DNA of 64,000 nt, taken from contig CAVSKO010000002.1 in the NCBI GenBank assembly GCA_963728545.1, positions 2,728,001 to 2,792,000 of the forward strand, written 5' to 3'. This stretch comes from DASUNP01 sp963728545 (GTDB lineage: Bacteria; Acidobacteriota; Blastocatellia; UBA7656). The first letter of the stretch is position 1, and each line of letters starts with the position of its first letter. Under the pieces are notes generated by a model. The model saw only the letters and a program-made list of their open reading frames with translations, had not been told where the DNA came from and searched no databases. A program made the translations under genes and the position numbers. Below are positions 52,878 through 62,640 of the stretch, piece by piece.

Positions 52878-53927
52878 TTAGTTCGCTTTTCTCTCGCGCT
52901 GTTTGAGCGTCTCTCGCCACAAGTCGGGGTAATCGGTAAAACCGCCGTCGATGCCGTAACCGATAAAGCGGTCGATTTCGGAAATTATATTTTGACGAAG
53001 CGTGGAGCCGTTCGATTGCTGTTCATCGAGCGGGCGGCGCGAGACGGCTGTCGTCGAGCCCCGGAAGGTGTATGGGTGGATAAGCAATCCCGCCGCGTGA
53101 AACGTCTGAACAGCTTCCGGCCCCGTGATCATCTGCTTGCTCGGCCCGACGCCTCGGGCGTAAGCAGCCACCTCGCGCGCGAGCGCAGTCGTTACACGGC
53201 TCGTCTCATCTTTTCTCGCGCCGTCTTCCATAGGCAAAAGCTGTACGCGTGCGTAGCGGGGCGCAACTTCGCGCATCTTTAACAGGCTGGATTTCTGAAA
53301 AGATTGTATGAAGATTTTTTCCCGGCGGCCTGGCCGGTCATAGCCCGAGGCTTTGAGCGCGGCGGCGAGCGCCGTTGCCATGTCCTTCCCGTTCGATTTG
53401 TAAAACTCGTAATGCTTTAACTCGATATATAGCCCCGCGCGATTGCCTATCGCTTTGATCGCCTCTGCGAGGGTTGGCACGCGCTCTGCCGCGTAAGAGT
53501 CTCGCGCGGCGAACGGGTTTGCGCGGTTAAACCAGGAGCCTGCATCGAGCCGTTTGATCTCATCAAGAGTGAAATCTATCGCGTACCACCCCCGCACAGC
53601 CTTGCCCTCTCCTTCGGGGTCGCGCGCGGTGGCGCGGTCGGGAAAGAGTTCTTTGACATTCGTCGTGCGTGAAAGCTCCGCATCGTGCGCGCAGATGAGA
53701 GCGCCGTCCCTGGTCATCTGCAAATCTTGCTCTACGAAATCGGCCCCCTGCTCGATTGCCAGCTCGTAAGCGGCCAGGGTGTGCTCAGGGGCATACGCCG
53801 ATGCCCCGCGATGCGCGACAAGCAACGGCCTTGGGTTTGAAGAAGTTTTTTCGCCCGCCGCCCGCGTGTGAAAGGTGAAAGCTGGTAAGAGTAGAGCCAG
53901 AACAACAAGCTGAAGAATTCTCTTCAT
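52878..53927 (-). CDS. Glycerophosphodiester phosphodiesterase, exported
   Basis: This 349-residue protein has a signal peptide (ILQLVVLALLLPAFTFHTRA) and the GDPD TIM barrel. The catalytic His is in LLVAHRGASAYAPEHTL. The metal-binding Glu/Asp are in FVEQDLQMTRDG, and the second His is in LICAHDAELSRTT. A Glu-Leu-Lys motif follows (YIELKHYEFY), and the end region has GIDGGFTDYPD. It hydrolyses glycerophosphodiesters from phospholipid breakdown to glycerol-3-phosphate and an alcohol, in the periplasm. The symbol glpQ would be reasonable, but the subtype cannot be fixed. The neighbours are unrelated. Confidence 0.93.
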   Translation of the reverse strand: MKRILQLVVLALLLPAFTFHTRAAGEKTSSNPRPLLVAHRGASAYAPEHTLAAYELAIEQGADFVEQDLQMTRDGALICAHDAELSRTTNVKELFPDRATARDPEGEGKAVRGWYAIDFTLDEIKRLDAGSWFNRANPFAARDSYAAERVPTLAEAIKAIGNRAGLYIELKHYEFYKSNGKDMATALAAALKASGYDRPGRREKIFIQSFQKSSLLKMREVAPRYARVQLLPMEDGARKDETSRVTTALAREVAAYARGVGPSKQMITGPEAVQTFHAAGLLIHPYTFRGSTTAVSRRPLDEQQSNGSTLRQNIISEIDRFIGYGIDGGFTDYPDLWRETLKQRERKAN

Positions 53928-53952
53928 CGCTTCTTATCTGAATCCTTTCGAT

Positions 53953-54729
53953 CTATAAATACGGCTCGGCAATGCGGAACGTAATCGGCCCTTCGACCTG
54001 GACCGGCAGATTGTCGATTTTCACGGGCTTGAACTTCCACTGTTTTGCCATCCGTACTGCGACAGCCTCAAGCTCGGGCGGGCCGGAAATGTATCTTGTA
54101 TTAATGACCTCGCCTGTATGCGAGATTGTCAACCTCACAACCGCATCGCGTCCGTGCGTGCCGGCGCGGCTAAATGTGAAATCCTCCTCGACGCGCCTGA
54201 TCACATTGTTAAGGAGAAAGCCTTCACTTCTATACACTGTCTTAGGAGAAAAGGCCACCCTTCCCATCACGGGAGGGTCCGATACAACCACTTGACCAAC
54301 AACCGGCGGATAAACAGGTTCACCTGAACCCACATAAGGAACGAAAATGCCGCCCATTACGGGAGAGGCCAACGATTTCCCTCTGCCTAACAGTGACAGG
54401 AGGCCGATGTTCGCAAAGAAGCTTATTAACACTGCGAGAGCTGCGGTCGTAATTCGCCGGACGCGCTGATGGGCTGCGCGAAGCCCGACGGGGCAATCGG
54501 CGTTCAAGATTGTCCCGTCCGAGCGAACGTAATACCGGGCGCACAATTGCCCTTCCATACGCCGTATAAGCGCCTCGGCCTCTTCTCGCTTCATTCGAGA
54601 GAGGTTATAAACATTCTTGTTGCACTGGCCGCAGAAACGAACCAGATCATTGCCGAGCATAAATCTCCATTCGGCCGTGCAGGGAGAGGCAACCTTTATA
54701 TTATCAAGCGGGCTTCGAGAAGCAGACAT
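53953..54729 (-). CDS. TonB C-terminal domain protein with FCGQC N-terminal segment
   Basis: The ATG at 54729 (MSASRSPLDNIKVASPCTAE) follows GGAGG at 7 bases. The frame's earlier ATG at 54774 has no site. Residues 15-60 hold the conserved CTAEWRFMLGNDLVRFCGQC and NVYNLSRM motif, shared by many acidobacterial proteins and possibly metal-binding. A transmembrane helix follows near 100-120 (AALAVLISFFANIGLLSLLG). The C-terminal 80 residues are a TonB energy-transducing domain (AVVRLTISHTGEVINTRYIS; AVRMAKQWKFKPVKID). It may energise a receptor of the type at 1729-4092. Confidence 0.85.
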   Translation of the reverse strand: MSASRSPLDNIKVASPCTAEWRFMLGNDLVRFCGQCNKNVYNLSRMKREEAEALIRRMEGQLCARYYVRSDGTILNADCPVGLRAAHQRVRRITTAALAVLISFFANIGLLSLLGRGKSLASPVMGGIFVPYVGSGEPVYPPVVGQVVVSDPPVMGRVAFSPKTVYRSEGFLLNNVIRRVEEDFTFSRAGTHGRDAVVRLTISHTGEVINTRYISGPPELEAVAVRMAKQWKFKPVKIDNLPVQVEGPITFRIAEPYL

Positions 54730-54935
54730 AAGAATCCTCCAAACTATCAGGAGTATTGATAGAAGCAGCAACATAGAGCATTAGACGCAGCGCGGCAGGA
54801 TTAGTTTCTTATTTGAGAATGCAGATACGCCGCGACTTTGCCTGATGACCCGGAGAAACTTTTCAATTCAGCACGCGCTGTGCGATCAGGCGGCTTAGAT
54901 GTGAACATCTGAGGTAGGGTTGCACTGAGAATATC

Positions 54936-57719
54936 TCAGTCCGCGTTGTCGTTTGTGAGTAGTCCCAAAGGAAAATAGCGGAAGACCTCTGACAGCAGAA
55001 GTCCGCTGCTGCTGCCCAGGCTCTGATCGGTAAAGACCTGATGCCACTCGCGCGGCGCATTCGCAGGCAGCTCGACGGTCGTGTCTTCCCAGACTCTTTC
55101 GCCCAACGGAAGCTCGTCGTCTTTTATCAGCGAGGCAAGCAGGCGCGGCGCTATCGTTACGGCCCAGCTTTTCGTTCTGCACCTTGCAAACGCAATCACG
55201 TGACGGCTGCCGCCGCCTGTTACGTTCAAAGGCATGTACTCGCCTTCTTCAAATAACTGCTTGTGAAGTTTTCGCGCGTCGAGGGCTTTGTAGATTGTGA
55301 AAAGTTTTATCCGGCCATCCTCTTTGCTTGCGAGCATATCTTCGATTAACGCGAGCGGACGAGACGCCCTCTCTTTTATCTGGCGCAGATAGTCCTCGCG
55401 TCTCTCGAAATCGACTCTTCGGCGGTTGTCAGGATCGACCAAGCTCAAGTCCCAAAGCTCGCTGCCTTGATAAAAGTCCGGCAGGCCGGGCGACGCGATT
55501 TTTATGAGCGGTTGCGACAATCCGTTAAAGACGGCGTAATGCGCGATCAGCGATTGAAACTCTATGAAGCTGCTCAGAAAATAGTTTGATTCTGCTTGAT
55601 CGAGAACGGCTTCGGTAAACCTGAGCAAAGCCTGTTCGTATTCCAGGTTCGGGTCCTGCCAGAATGTATGGACTTTCGATTCGCGCGCAGCTTTTATCAT
55701 GTAGCTCTTTATTCTGTTCAGGAAATCTTCATCAACGCGGCGCGAGAACGGGAACGTGCCTACCAGTGTTTGATACAGAAAGTATTCCTGGTTTTTATCC
55801 GGCACCTCTTCGCCGGAAATTATCTGCTTGTGCTTGCGGTTCTGCTCGCTCCACTCGCGCACGCGACGCTCCCACTCGTCGGGCAGTTCCGACAGCACGT
55901 TGATTCGCGCTCTTGTGTCCTCCCCTCGTTTCGTGTCGTGCGTCGCCGTAGCGTTCAACCCGTAATACAGGCGGGTGGCGCGCGCTTTATTGAATGCGTG
56001 AAAATCCTCGACAGAGAGGCCGAAGCGACCGGGGTTCCCCCCGACTTCATTCAAGGATACGAGGCGGTTAAAGATATAAAAAGTAGTATCCTCCAGCCCC
56101 TTCGCCATCAGAGGGCTTGTGAACTGTTGAAACCTCATCACGAAAGAGAGCCATAAATTTTTATCATCTTCCGACAGGTGCGCGGGGAACTCCAGCCATA
56201 GGACCGACTCTATGAAATCAAGCTCGCGCGCGAGATCCGCGTTTCCGGCCTTAGCCTTTTCGATAGCCTCCTCTATATAACCTCTATCCTGCTCGAACAC
56301 ATGCCCGCCGTCTGTGTAAGTTCGATAGACCGGAAAGAGCGCGGCCATCTCCGCGAGCGCGCGTTTCAAACCTATCCACGTCAGGTCAATTCCCGCGCGA
56401 GTGGTTATAGAAATCTTTTTCAGAACATAAGTGAGGTTGTCGAGGTCGCCCGTCAGGTGGCGATCTATGATGAGTCTCTTCTTTTCGTATAATAGGTCTT
56501 CGTAGTCAAAGGAGACTCCGGCAAAGTTCTTGTATATTCGCTGAAACTCCTGCTCGTTCGTCGAGTCGACAAACAAGCCGTTCACATAATTCAGAAACTC
56601 GTAGCCGGTAGTTCCCTGCACCGGCCACGCGGCGGGGAGCGATTCATTTAACCCGAGGATTTTTTCGACCACCAAGAATGCATCCCCCGCGCGCTCCTTC
56701 AATCGGATCAGGTATTCGTTAGGATTGTACAGCCCGTCAACGTGGTCTATGCGCAACCCGTTGATCTTGCCTTCGCGCAATAATTCAAAGACCAGACCGT
56801 GTATGTGATTAAAGACCGTCTCGTCTTCCACCCTTAAAGATATAAGCTCGTTGATGTTGAAAAACCGCTGGTAATTAATCTCCTTTGTCGCGACGCGCCA
56901 GTAGCTGAACCTGTACCACTGGTCTAAAAGCAAGCGGTCGAACAGGTCGCGGTCTTCGTTAAAGATCGACACATTTTCGGTGATGAATTCTCGAATCTCC
57001 GCGTTGGTTTGAAACAGGTTCCAGAGCAGGTCTTTTAGAACGGCCGTCTGCGCGTTGCGCGCCTCCGCAGAGTCCGTGGCGGACGCCAGGTTTTCAAGCA
57101 TCGAGGTGATGCCTACGATCTTGACGTAATCCGCGTGCTCTTCGCCCAAACGTAATTTCAACAGCTCCAGCCGATGGCTTATGACCGACGCGTAGGACTC
57201 TATCTTGATCGGATAAACGGTTTCGTAATAGCGCACTCGAAAACCGGCATCAGTATAATCGAGCGAAAGCTCGCCTTTTTCGAGCGTCTCTCCGTAGGGA
57301 CCGCCCAGAAAAGGCGCTATGAGCTTGCCCCGCAAGTTTTCTCTCAAGTGGTCCCACGTAACGTCAAAGAAATCGAAGTAAGCAGAGGCGCGGCCTTTTT
57401 CGAAGACGTCCATCAGCATCTGATTGCCGCCGTCATAAGCCATGTGGTTCGGCACGAAATCTTGCAGCCAGCCCATCTCTCGCTCGCCGAGAGCTTCGAT
57501 GAGCGAATCGAAATCCGCCACGGTTCCCAATTCCGGGTTGATATGGTTCGGGTCGGTCACGTCGTAGCCGTGAGCGCTCGACGCGCGTGCCTTGAAGATG
57601 GGCGATGCGTAGATGGAAGTTATTCCGAGATCGGCCAGATAAGCGACGATCTTTTTTGCCTGGTCGAAGGTGAACCCGGAGTTGAATTGAATTCTGTAAG
57701 TCGCCGCCGGGATCAACAT
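54936..57719 (-). CDS. treY: Malto-oligosyltrehalose synthase
   Basis: The start is ATG at 57719 (MLIPAATYRIQF), which overlaps the stop of the upstream GH57 gene as TGATG and follows GAGGAG. This GH13 family 26 enzyme of 927 residues has the N-terminal GFTFDQAKKIVAYLADLGI, the catalytic Asp in GLRIDHVDGLYNP, the Glu in FLVVEKILGLNE, the HD in ATHDTKRGEDTRARI and the C-terminal GSELWDLSLVDPDNRR. It converts the reducing end of maltodextrin to a trehalose unit. The hydrolase partner treZ is not in the window. Overlap with the GH57 gene indicates translational coupling. The 200-base gap on its 3' side (54730-54935) holds no gene. Confidence 0.95.
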   Translation of the reverse strand: MLIPAATYRIQFNSGFTFDQAKKIVAYLADLGITSIYASPIFKARASSAHGYDVTDPNHINPELGTVADFDSLIEALGEREMGWLQDFVPNHMAYDGGNQMLMDVFEKGRASAYFDFFDVTWDHLRENLRGKLIAPFLGGPYGETLEKGELSLDYTDAGFRVRYYETVYPIKIESYASVISHRLELLKLRLGEEHADYVKIVGITSMLENLASATDSAEARNAQTAVLKDLLWNLFQTNAEIREFITENVSIFNEDRDLFDRLLLDQWYRFSYWRVATKEINYQRFFNINELISLRVEDETVFNHIHGLVFELLREGKINGLRIDHVDGLYNPNEYLIRLKERAGDAFLVVEKILGLNESLPAAWPVQGTTGYEFLNYVNGLFVDSTNEQEFQRIYKNFAGVSFDYEDLLYEKKRLIIDRHLTGDLDNLTYVLKKISITTRAGIDLTWIGLKRALAEMAALFPVYRTYTDGGHVFEQDRGYIEEAIEKAKAGNADLARELDFIESVLWLEFPAHLSEDDKNLWLSFVMRFQQFTSPLMAKGLEDTTFYIFNRLVSLNEVGGNPGRFGLSVEDFHAFNKARATRLYYGLNATATHDTKRGEDTRARINVLSELPDEWERRVREWSEQNRKHKQIISGEEVPDKNQEYFLYQTLVGTFPFSRRVDEDFLNRIKSYMIKAARESKVHTFWQDPNLEYEQALLRFTEAVLDQAESNYFLSSFIEFQSLIAHYAVFNGLSQPLIKIASPGLPDFYQGSELWDLSLVDPDNRRRVDFERREDYLRQIKERASRPLALIEDMLASKEDGRIKLFTIYKALDARKLHKQLFEEGEYMPLNVTGGGSRHVIAFARCRTKSWAVTIAPRLLASLIKDDELPLGERVWEDTTVELPANAPREWHQVFTDQSLGSSSGLLLSEVFRYFPLGLLTNDNAD

Positions 57720-60139
57720 CACGCACTCCTCAATTGCAAATAATCGCCCAGCCGCTCAAAGCGCGCGAGCCACAGCTCTGCTTCTTCATCTCCTGCGGCC
57801 GCACGCTCGCGCATTTGGGCACCCAACCGGCTGCCGATTGAAAAATGTATGTTTTGGGCTTTCAGCAGATCGAATTGCAGAGCGAGAGGTTCGAGCGTCC
57901 TTAGCAATGCTTCTACGATATCAAGTGGCGACGAATCTTCGGGACGGGCTGCGAACTCTTCCATAAGCGCGCGGACGCGGCGGCTCGTGACAAAGCCGAG
58001 CGTCGTTTTATCGATTTCAATCCGCCACCTCCTTACCTCTTCAACCAGATTTTGAATATGCGCGATATCAGGCTCGCCGCTTTCGATCTCTTCCCGCAGG
58101 TCGGCATTGACGGTGAATTCCGTCGCGGTCGCCAGCGGTTTCGGTATGGGCGACCGCGACTCTCGCATCGCCTGCATGATGGGATAATGGTGATCGTATA
58201 TGCGGCGGAACGAGCCTTCGACTTCGATCAGCGTCGTTTCAAGTATCTTTGCCCAGACCTTTCGCTGCTCGTCTTTGAACAGGTGCCAGAGCGAATAGTT
58301 GTGCGTCTCGAAGTGCTTGTCGATCAGCCGTATGATTTCGGGCAGATAGCTTTTGTCAAAAGCCTCTTCTATCTCGCGGTGCATCTCGTTAAAAGAATGC
58401 TCACCGCTGAACTCGCGGACGCCGCCCAACAGGTTGTGGTCTCCGAGGTGAAGGACGGCGAAGCTTATAGTGCTTTCCGCCGAAGTGACGTTAGAGCGGA
58501 GATGCGCCTTGCCGATTGCGAGGCGCTGGCGCCCGGCCTCCGAGCGGTCGTACATCTCTTTGGTCGCTTTGTAAGCATAGATAGTTGTGACTTCCGGGTA
58601 ATCTTCAAAGAGGGATGAAACGGCGTAGTGCGCGCCGACCCTGAGAAGATCGACCATGGCAGGCTTGACGAGCTGCTCGTAAACGTGAGCGCCGGTCGGG
58701 TGGTCAGGGACGTTGCTCTTCGCGCGCCCGACCAACTCTATGAACTCGGGCTCCAGGCGCGCGCCGCTGGTCTTTTCGGCCAATTGAATGGCGCGCGCGG
58801 CGTAGCCCAGCACCTGCGTGGTTTCAATGCCCGATATTTCGTCAAAGAACCATCCGCAACTCGTGTACATCAACATGGCGTGGCGCTGCATTTCCAGAAG
58901 CCGGAAGACTCTCACTTCTTCTTCTTTTGAAACCTCTCTGAGCGCATATCTGGAAAGGAACTCCGCGACATTTTCCAGGCTCCTGTCCAGGATGATGTTG
59001 ATGTAATCGTTCCTGGCCGGCCAGGGGTCGCGGAGATAAGCGCCGATCTCTTTTTCATAAATCGGCGCGAGATTATCGCGCAGCCAGTCGAGCGACTCGC
59101 GGAGCGGGAAGCGCCACTCTTGAGTCCACCCCTCGCGCCCGGTGTTGCAGCCGCAGTGGCTTCTCCACCTTTCAATGCCGTGAACGCAGCTCCAGGATGT
59201 GTTCTCTATGATCTCGACTTCGTGTGTGGGCGGAAACTTCTCAAGGTGCTCGCCGTACACGGTTAACCTGGCGAGGTCGTTCGATTCGATGTGATGCAGA
59301 CAGTAAGCGAGCGCCATATCGCCAAAGCGATGGTGGTGGCCGTAGGTTTCGCCGTCGGTCGCGATGTGGACTAGCTGCGCTTCTCGCGCATCTTCGGCAA
59401 AGACGCCCAGCAGACGATGGGCAAACCCCTCCCCGCTTTTGAGCAGACCGCCGAACGCTATATCCTGCGATATGGGGCCGTCGTAGAAAAAGAGGTTTAT
59501 CTTTCTGCCCGACGGCAGGCGGCACAGATAGGGCATGCGAGGGTCGATTCTCGCATTGCTCACATCCCTCCACCTCTTGCCAATTTTTCGCATGCGCGCG
59601 GCCTGGTGCGGAGCGAGTATGGTAAAGAGTATCTCTTGCTCCGCGAGCAGGTCGAGCGTTTCAAGATCAACGGCGGTTTCGGCGAGCCACATGCCTTCGG
59701 GCCTTCGCCGGAAACGGAATTCAAAATCTCTTATCGCCCAGATGATCTGCGTGCGTTTATCCCGGCTGTTAGCCAGCGGCATAATCATGTGGTTGTAGAC
59801 CTGTGCTATGGCGGAGCCGTGCCCGGAAAAATTCTTCCGGCCATTGCGGTCGGCTTCTACTATTGCGTGATGCACGTCGGGCGTGTGGCGCTGCATCCAG
59901 GAAAGCAGCGTGGGGCCGAAGTTGAAGCTTATCTTCGAATAGTTGTTGACTATGTCAATTATCTTCTTGTCGGATCCGAGTATGCGCGAAGCGGCATTTG
60001 CGGCATAGCACTCTGCGGTAATCCTCTCGTTCCAGTCGTGATAAGGGTAAGCGGAATCTTGCAGCTCCACTTCTTCGAGCCAGGGATTCTCTCTGGGGGG
60101 TTGATAAAAATGGCCATGAATTGTGATGTAGCGATCCAT
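57719..60139 (-). CDS. GH57-family glycosidase with DUF3536 domain
   Basis: This 806-residue protein starts MDRYITIHGHFYQPPRENPW, the typical start of GH57/DUF3536 enzymes. In the first 300 residues lie FGPTLLSWMQRHTP, RPEGMWLAETAVD with the presumed nucleophile Glu, and HIATDGETYGHHHRFGDM with the acid/base Asp. The remainder is helical and carries DUF3536. Substrates are alpha-glucans in characterised relatives. It overlaps treY by one base and lies upstream of it in the same operon, so it probably acts on glycogen or maltodextrin to feed trehalose synthesis. There is no signal peptide. Confidence 0.9.
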   Translation of the reverse strand: MDRYITIHGHFYQPPRENPWLEEVELQDSAYPYHDWNERITAECYAANAASRILGSDKKIIDIVNNYSKISFNFGPTLLSWMQRHTPDVHHAIVEADRNGRKNFSGHGSAIAQVYNHMIMPLANSRDKRTQIIWAIRDFEFRFRRRPEGMWLAETAVDLETLDLLAEQEILFTILAPHQAARMRKIGKRWRDVSNARIDPRMPYLCRLPSGRKINLFFYDGPISQDIAFGGLLKSGEGFAHRLLGVFAEDAREAQLVHIATDGETYGHHHRFGDMALAYCLHHIESNDLARLTVYGEHLEKFPPTHEVEIIENTSWSCVHGIERWRSHCGCNTGREGWTQEWRFPLRESLDWLRDNLAPIYEKEIGAYLRDPWPARNDYINIILDRSLENVAEFLSRYALREVSKEEEVRVFRLLEMQRHAMLMYTSCGWFFDEISGIETTQVLGYAARAIQLAEKTSGARLEPEFIELVGRAKSNVPDHPTGAHVYEQLVKPAMVDLLRVGAHYAVSSLFEDYPEVTTIYAYKATKEMYDRSEAGRQRLAIGKAHLRSNVTSAESTISFAVLHLGDHNLLGGVREFSGEHSFNEMHREIEEAFDKSYLPEIIRLIDKHFETHNYSLWHLFKDEQRKVWAKILETTLIEVEGSFRRIYDHHYPIMQAMRESRSPIPKPLATATEFTVNADLREEIESGEPDIAHIQNLVEEVRRWRIEIDKTTLGFVTSRRVRALMEEFAARPEDSSPLDIVEALLRTLEPLALQFDLLKAQNIHFSIGSRLGAQMRERAAAGDEEAELWLARFERLGDYLQLRSA

Positions 60140-60310
60140 TCTTGTATCTCCGTTAGCGGAAGCGGGAACGGCGGAGGACTTTCTTACTCCACGCCTGGCA
60201 CAGCAAGGCGCATACCGCAGGCTCTATTCGCTCATTTATTATAACTCTAAAGGCAGGCTCCCAGAATTATGCAAGAATTGTGAGCAAATACAAAAAAAAG
60301 TCTCACGACA

Positions 60311-60355
60311 ATCATAGGTCAGGGTGAAATTTGAAATTTCACCCTGACCTATGAT
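60311..60355. repeat. 45-bp perfect palindrome with a one-base centre
   Basis: The left arm ATCATAGGTCAGGGTGAAAT and the right arm ending ATTTCACCCTGACCTATGAT pair over 22 bp around a central G at 60333. It lies 7 bases after the dienelactone hydrolase stop and 170 bases before the GH57 gene start. It could terminate the hydrolase transcript, but no T tract follows. Cruciform-type palindromes of this perfection are unusual. Confidence 0.9.
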
Positions 60356-60361
60356 CCCTAT

Positions 60362-61225
60362 TTATGCTGCGCCATTTTTCTTGAACCATTCACGAAGTTT
60401 GTTCATCCCGTCCTGTGCCGCCTCTTTGTTGTAAGTCGGACGGTAATCGGCGTGGAAGCCGTGGTCCGCGTCGGGATAGACGATGATCTCGGATTTGCTG
60501 CCTGCGGCCTTGAGAGCAGCGCGCATCTTTTCTACGGTGTCGAGCGGGATGCCCCGATCTTTTCCGCCGTAAAGACCAAGCACGGGAGCTTTCAACGAAG
60601 CCGCAATATCAATCGGATGTTTCGGGTGCAACTCATCGGGCTGGCCCACCAGCCGACCGTACCATGCAACACCCGCTTTCAGTTTCGGACTATGCGCAGC
60701 GTATAGCCAGACTATGCGCCCGCCCCAGCAAAAGCCCGTTATGCCGAGCTTGCCGGTGTTAGCTTTCCCAGTCTTTCCGGCATACTCGACCGTAGCGTCC
60801 AGATCGCTCATGACCTGCGCATCGGGGACTTTCGAGACGACTTTCGAGATAATCTCGTTGATGTTGGTGATCTGCGAGACATCGCCCTGGCGGGCGTATA
60901 ACTCAGGCGCAATAGCCATGTGGCCCGCTTTTGCAAAGCGGCGGCAGATGTCTTTTATGTGCTCGTGGACGCCGAATATTTCCTGAACCACGAGCACCGT
61001 AGGAAACCCTTTGCCGGTCGCGGGCATGGCGCGGTATCCGGGTATCTCGCCGTCTTTTACAGGGATCTTGATTTCGCCTGCAACAAGCCCGTTCGTATCG
61101 GTCGTGATCGTTTGCGCGGAAACCGGCTGCACGGCCAGCGCAAATCCCGTCGCAAGAGTCGTTACGACAAACTCTCTTCGCGTAAGTTCAATTTCAGGTG
61201 TCAATCTAGTTAAATCTGCGCGCAC
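60362..61225 (-). CDS. Dienelactone hydrolase family protein, Tat-like signal
   Basis: This 287-residue protein has LTRREFVVTTLATGFALAVQ near its N-terminus, a twin-arginine-type signal, although RR is preceded by T and not S. The mature part is the dienelactone hydrolase alpha/beta fold: VLVVQEIFGVHEHIKDICRR with the conserved Glu region, the nucleophile Cys in GITGFCWGGRIVWLYAAH, Asp in LGLYGGKDRGIPLD and His in VYPDADHGFHAD. Members hydrolyse lactones or esters. Export points to a periplasmic substrate. The neighbours give no further clue. Confidence 0.88.
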   Translation of the reverse strand: MRADLTRLTPEIELTRREFVVTTLATGFALAVQPVSAQTITTDTNGLVAGEIKIPVKDGEIPGYRAMPATGKGFPTVLVVQEIFGVHEHIKDICRRFAKAGHMAIAPELYARQGDVSQITNINEIISKVVSKVPDAQVMSDLDATVEYAGKTGKANTGKLGITGFCWGGRIVWLYAAHSPKLKAGVAWYGRLVGQPDELHPKHPIDIAASLKAPVLGLYGGKDRGIPLDTVEKMRAALKAAGSKSEIIVYPDADHGFHADYRPTYNKEAAQDGMNKLREWFKKNGAA

Positions 61226-61417
61226 TGGTTCTGTCCCTCCTTAAAATCTTTTGAGGCAAGCTCCACAGGTCGCTTTTTTATTAGCAGAAGCAGATTAACA
61301 AACAGGGATAAAGTTTTCCAGGAACTCGCGAAGCGAACAGGGTCTATTGATTCTTAGAAGCCGCGCATTATTCTTAGAAGCTGCGAATTATTTATTGCCC
61401 CGGAGGGGCAAACGGAC

Positions 61418-61561
61418 ATTAGCCGGTGGTGAAGCCACCGGACATAGCAGATAAAACCAGCGCGCGCCCTGGAGGGGCGCAGGAAGTTGATCCGGTCCTG
61501 CGCCCCTCCAGGGCGCGAGAGTGTGTGGCCGATCAATCCGGTGGTTTCACCACCGGCTAAT
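61418..61561. repeat. Nested inverted-repeat unit
   Basis: The outer arms (61418-61442, ATTAGCCGGTGGTGAAGCCA..., and 61537-61561) pair over 25 bp with one mismatch. Each is itself nearly palindromic. The inner arms (61463-61484 and 61496-61517, CGCGCCCTGGAGGGGCGCAG...) pair over 22 bp without mismatch. The whole 144-base unit folds into one long hairpin with side stems. It fills the gap 61226-61674, with nothing else recognisable. Confidence 0.9.
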
Positions 61562-61674
61562 ATCTTTCGCTCTTCCAGAGCGATTTGAGAGAATCAATAG
61601 ACCCTGGCGAAGCGAAGGAGTGCTCTTGAATTTCGCCTCTTCGAGGCTTCTAAAACACTTTCTGAATCGTTTTC

Positions 61675-61971
61675 TCAAGCCCCCGTGCTGAGCCGGATTG
61701 TCCCGCCAGGCGTTACGGCGCGCTCAACGGTGCGGCGCAGCTCGACCGGAAGCGCGCGGTTGAAGCAGTAGCGACCGGAAAATTTTGTAACAAGCGATTC
61801 ATCGGCAAGGCGGTCAAGCTCTGTCCGTATCTCCTCTTTTCTCACGTGAGGCAAGGTATGAGAAATCTCTTCCAGGCTAATTACGCGGTAGGCATGCCCG
61901 ATTCCAAAGGCAAGAAGCATCAACCTCAAATTATCTGGCGCGATCTCTAATGTTCCAAACATCGCTGCCAT
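61675..61971 (-). CDS. Small winged-helix-like protein, 98 aa
   Basis: The protein is helical with a winged-helix-like pattern: LRLMLLAFGIGHAYRVISLE, EISHTLPHVRKEEIRTELDR and LADESLVTKFSGRYCF, where the last segment resembles the wing. A disordered tail ends GGTIRLSTGA. There is no signal peptide. The frame begins MAAMFGTLEIAP, so the second Met could also be used. A transcriptional role is only a guess. It stands alone. The gap 61972-62290 holds imperfect stem-loops but no gene. Confidence 0.6.
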   Translation of the reverse strand: MAAMFGTLEIAPDNLRLMLLAFGIGHAYRVISLEEISHTLPHVRKEEIRTELDRLADESLVTKFSGRYCFNRALPVELRRTVERAVTPGGTIRLSTGA

Positions 61972-62290
61972 ACTTAACTACCTCCAGTCGCCGGTCATTC
62001 GGTCTTATACGCGAAGGTTGTCAATCTCGCCCCTATTCCCTCTCCTAAAGCTGTTTTTGCAAGAGGGGGCTCCGTCTACCTCAATAGACGAAATTCCGTC
62101 CTCATTAGATTCAGCGCGCCCGAATAATTCTTTTTTCAAATAACTATTCGAGCACGCGCCCCGTGCCCGAACAATAGTTTCCCGCGACGCCGTCGCTTGA
62201 AAGGCCCCTGACCAGTTGCTAAGATGGTCAGTCGCTCGTTAGAACATTAATATGACTGTGAGCGCTTGATTAGAACTCAGAGGGGTCTGA

Positions 62291-62605
62291 ATGGCAGAAT
62301 TTGTCAAAGTAGCTAATAAATCCGACCTACCCTCGGGACAGGGAATGGTAGTTGAGGTTAACGGGAGGCCCATAGCACTGTTTAACGTCAACGGCGAATT
62401 CTTCGCCCTGGACAACACCTGCGTGCACAGGGGCGGGCCGCTCGGCGAAGGATATGTCAATCCGAACAACATGACCGTACAGTGCCCGTGGCACGGCTGG
62501 GTCTTCGGCCTCACAAACGGCGTTTCGCCCGTCAACCCGATTGCAAAGGTCGAAAAGTTCGAAGTCAAAGTTGAAGGCGAAGAAGTCAAAGTGGCCGTAG
62601 AATAA
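62291..62605 (+). CDS. Rieske-type [2Fe-2S] ferredoxin
   Basis: This 104-residue protein consists of one Rieske domain. The cluster ligands are Cys-x-His in NTCVHRGGPLGEG and Cys-x2-His in VQCPWHGWVFGLTNG. This is the soluble type that resembles NirD or the ferredoxin of aromatic dioxygenases, without a membrane anchor. It may pass electrons to an oxygenase or protect and regulate a partner. It lies 36 bases before the dihydrolipoyl dehydrogenase gene on the same strand. The start is ATG at 62291, after AGAGGGG. Confidence 0.93.
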   Translation: MAEFVKVANKSDLPSGQGMVVEVNGRPIALFNVNGEFFALDNTCVHRGGPLGEGYVNPNNMTVQCPWHGWVFGLTNGVSPVNPIAKVEKFEVKVEGEEVKVAVE

Positions 62606-62640
62606 ATATTGTCGCGAGCGTAAAGGAGGCTAAAGCTTAA

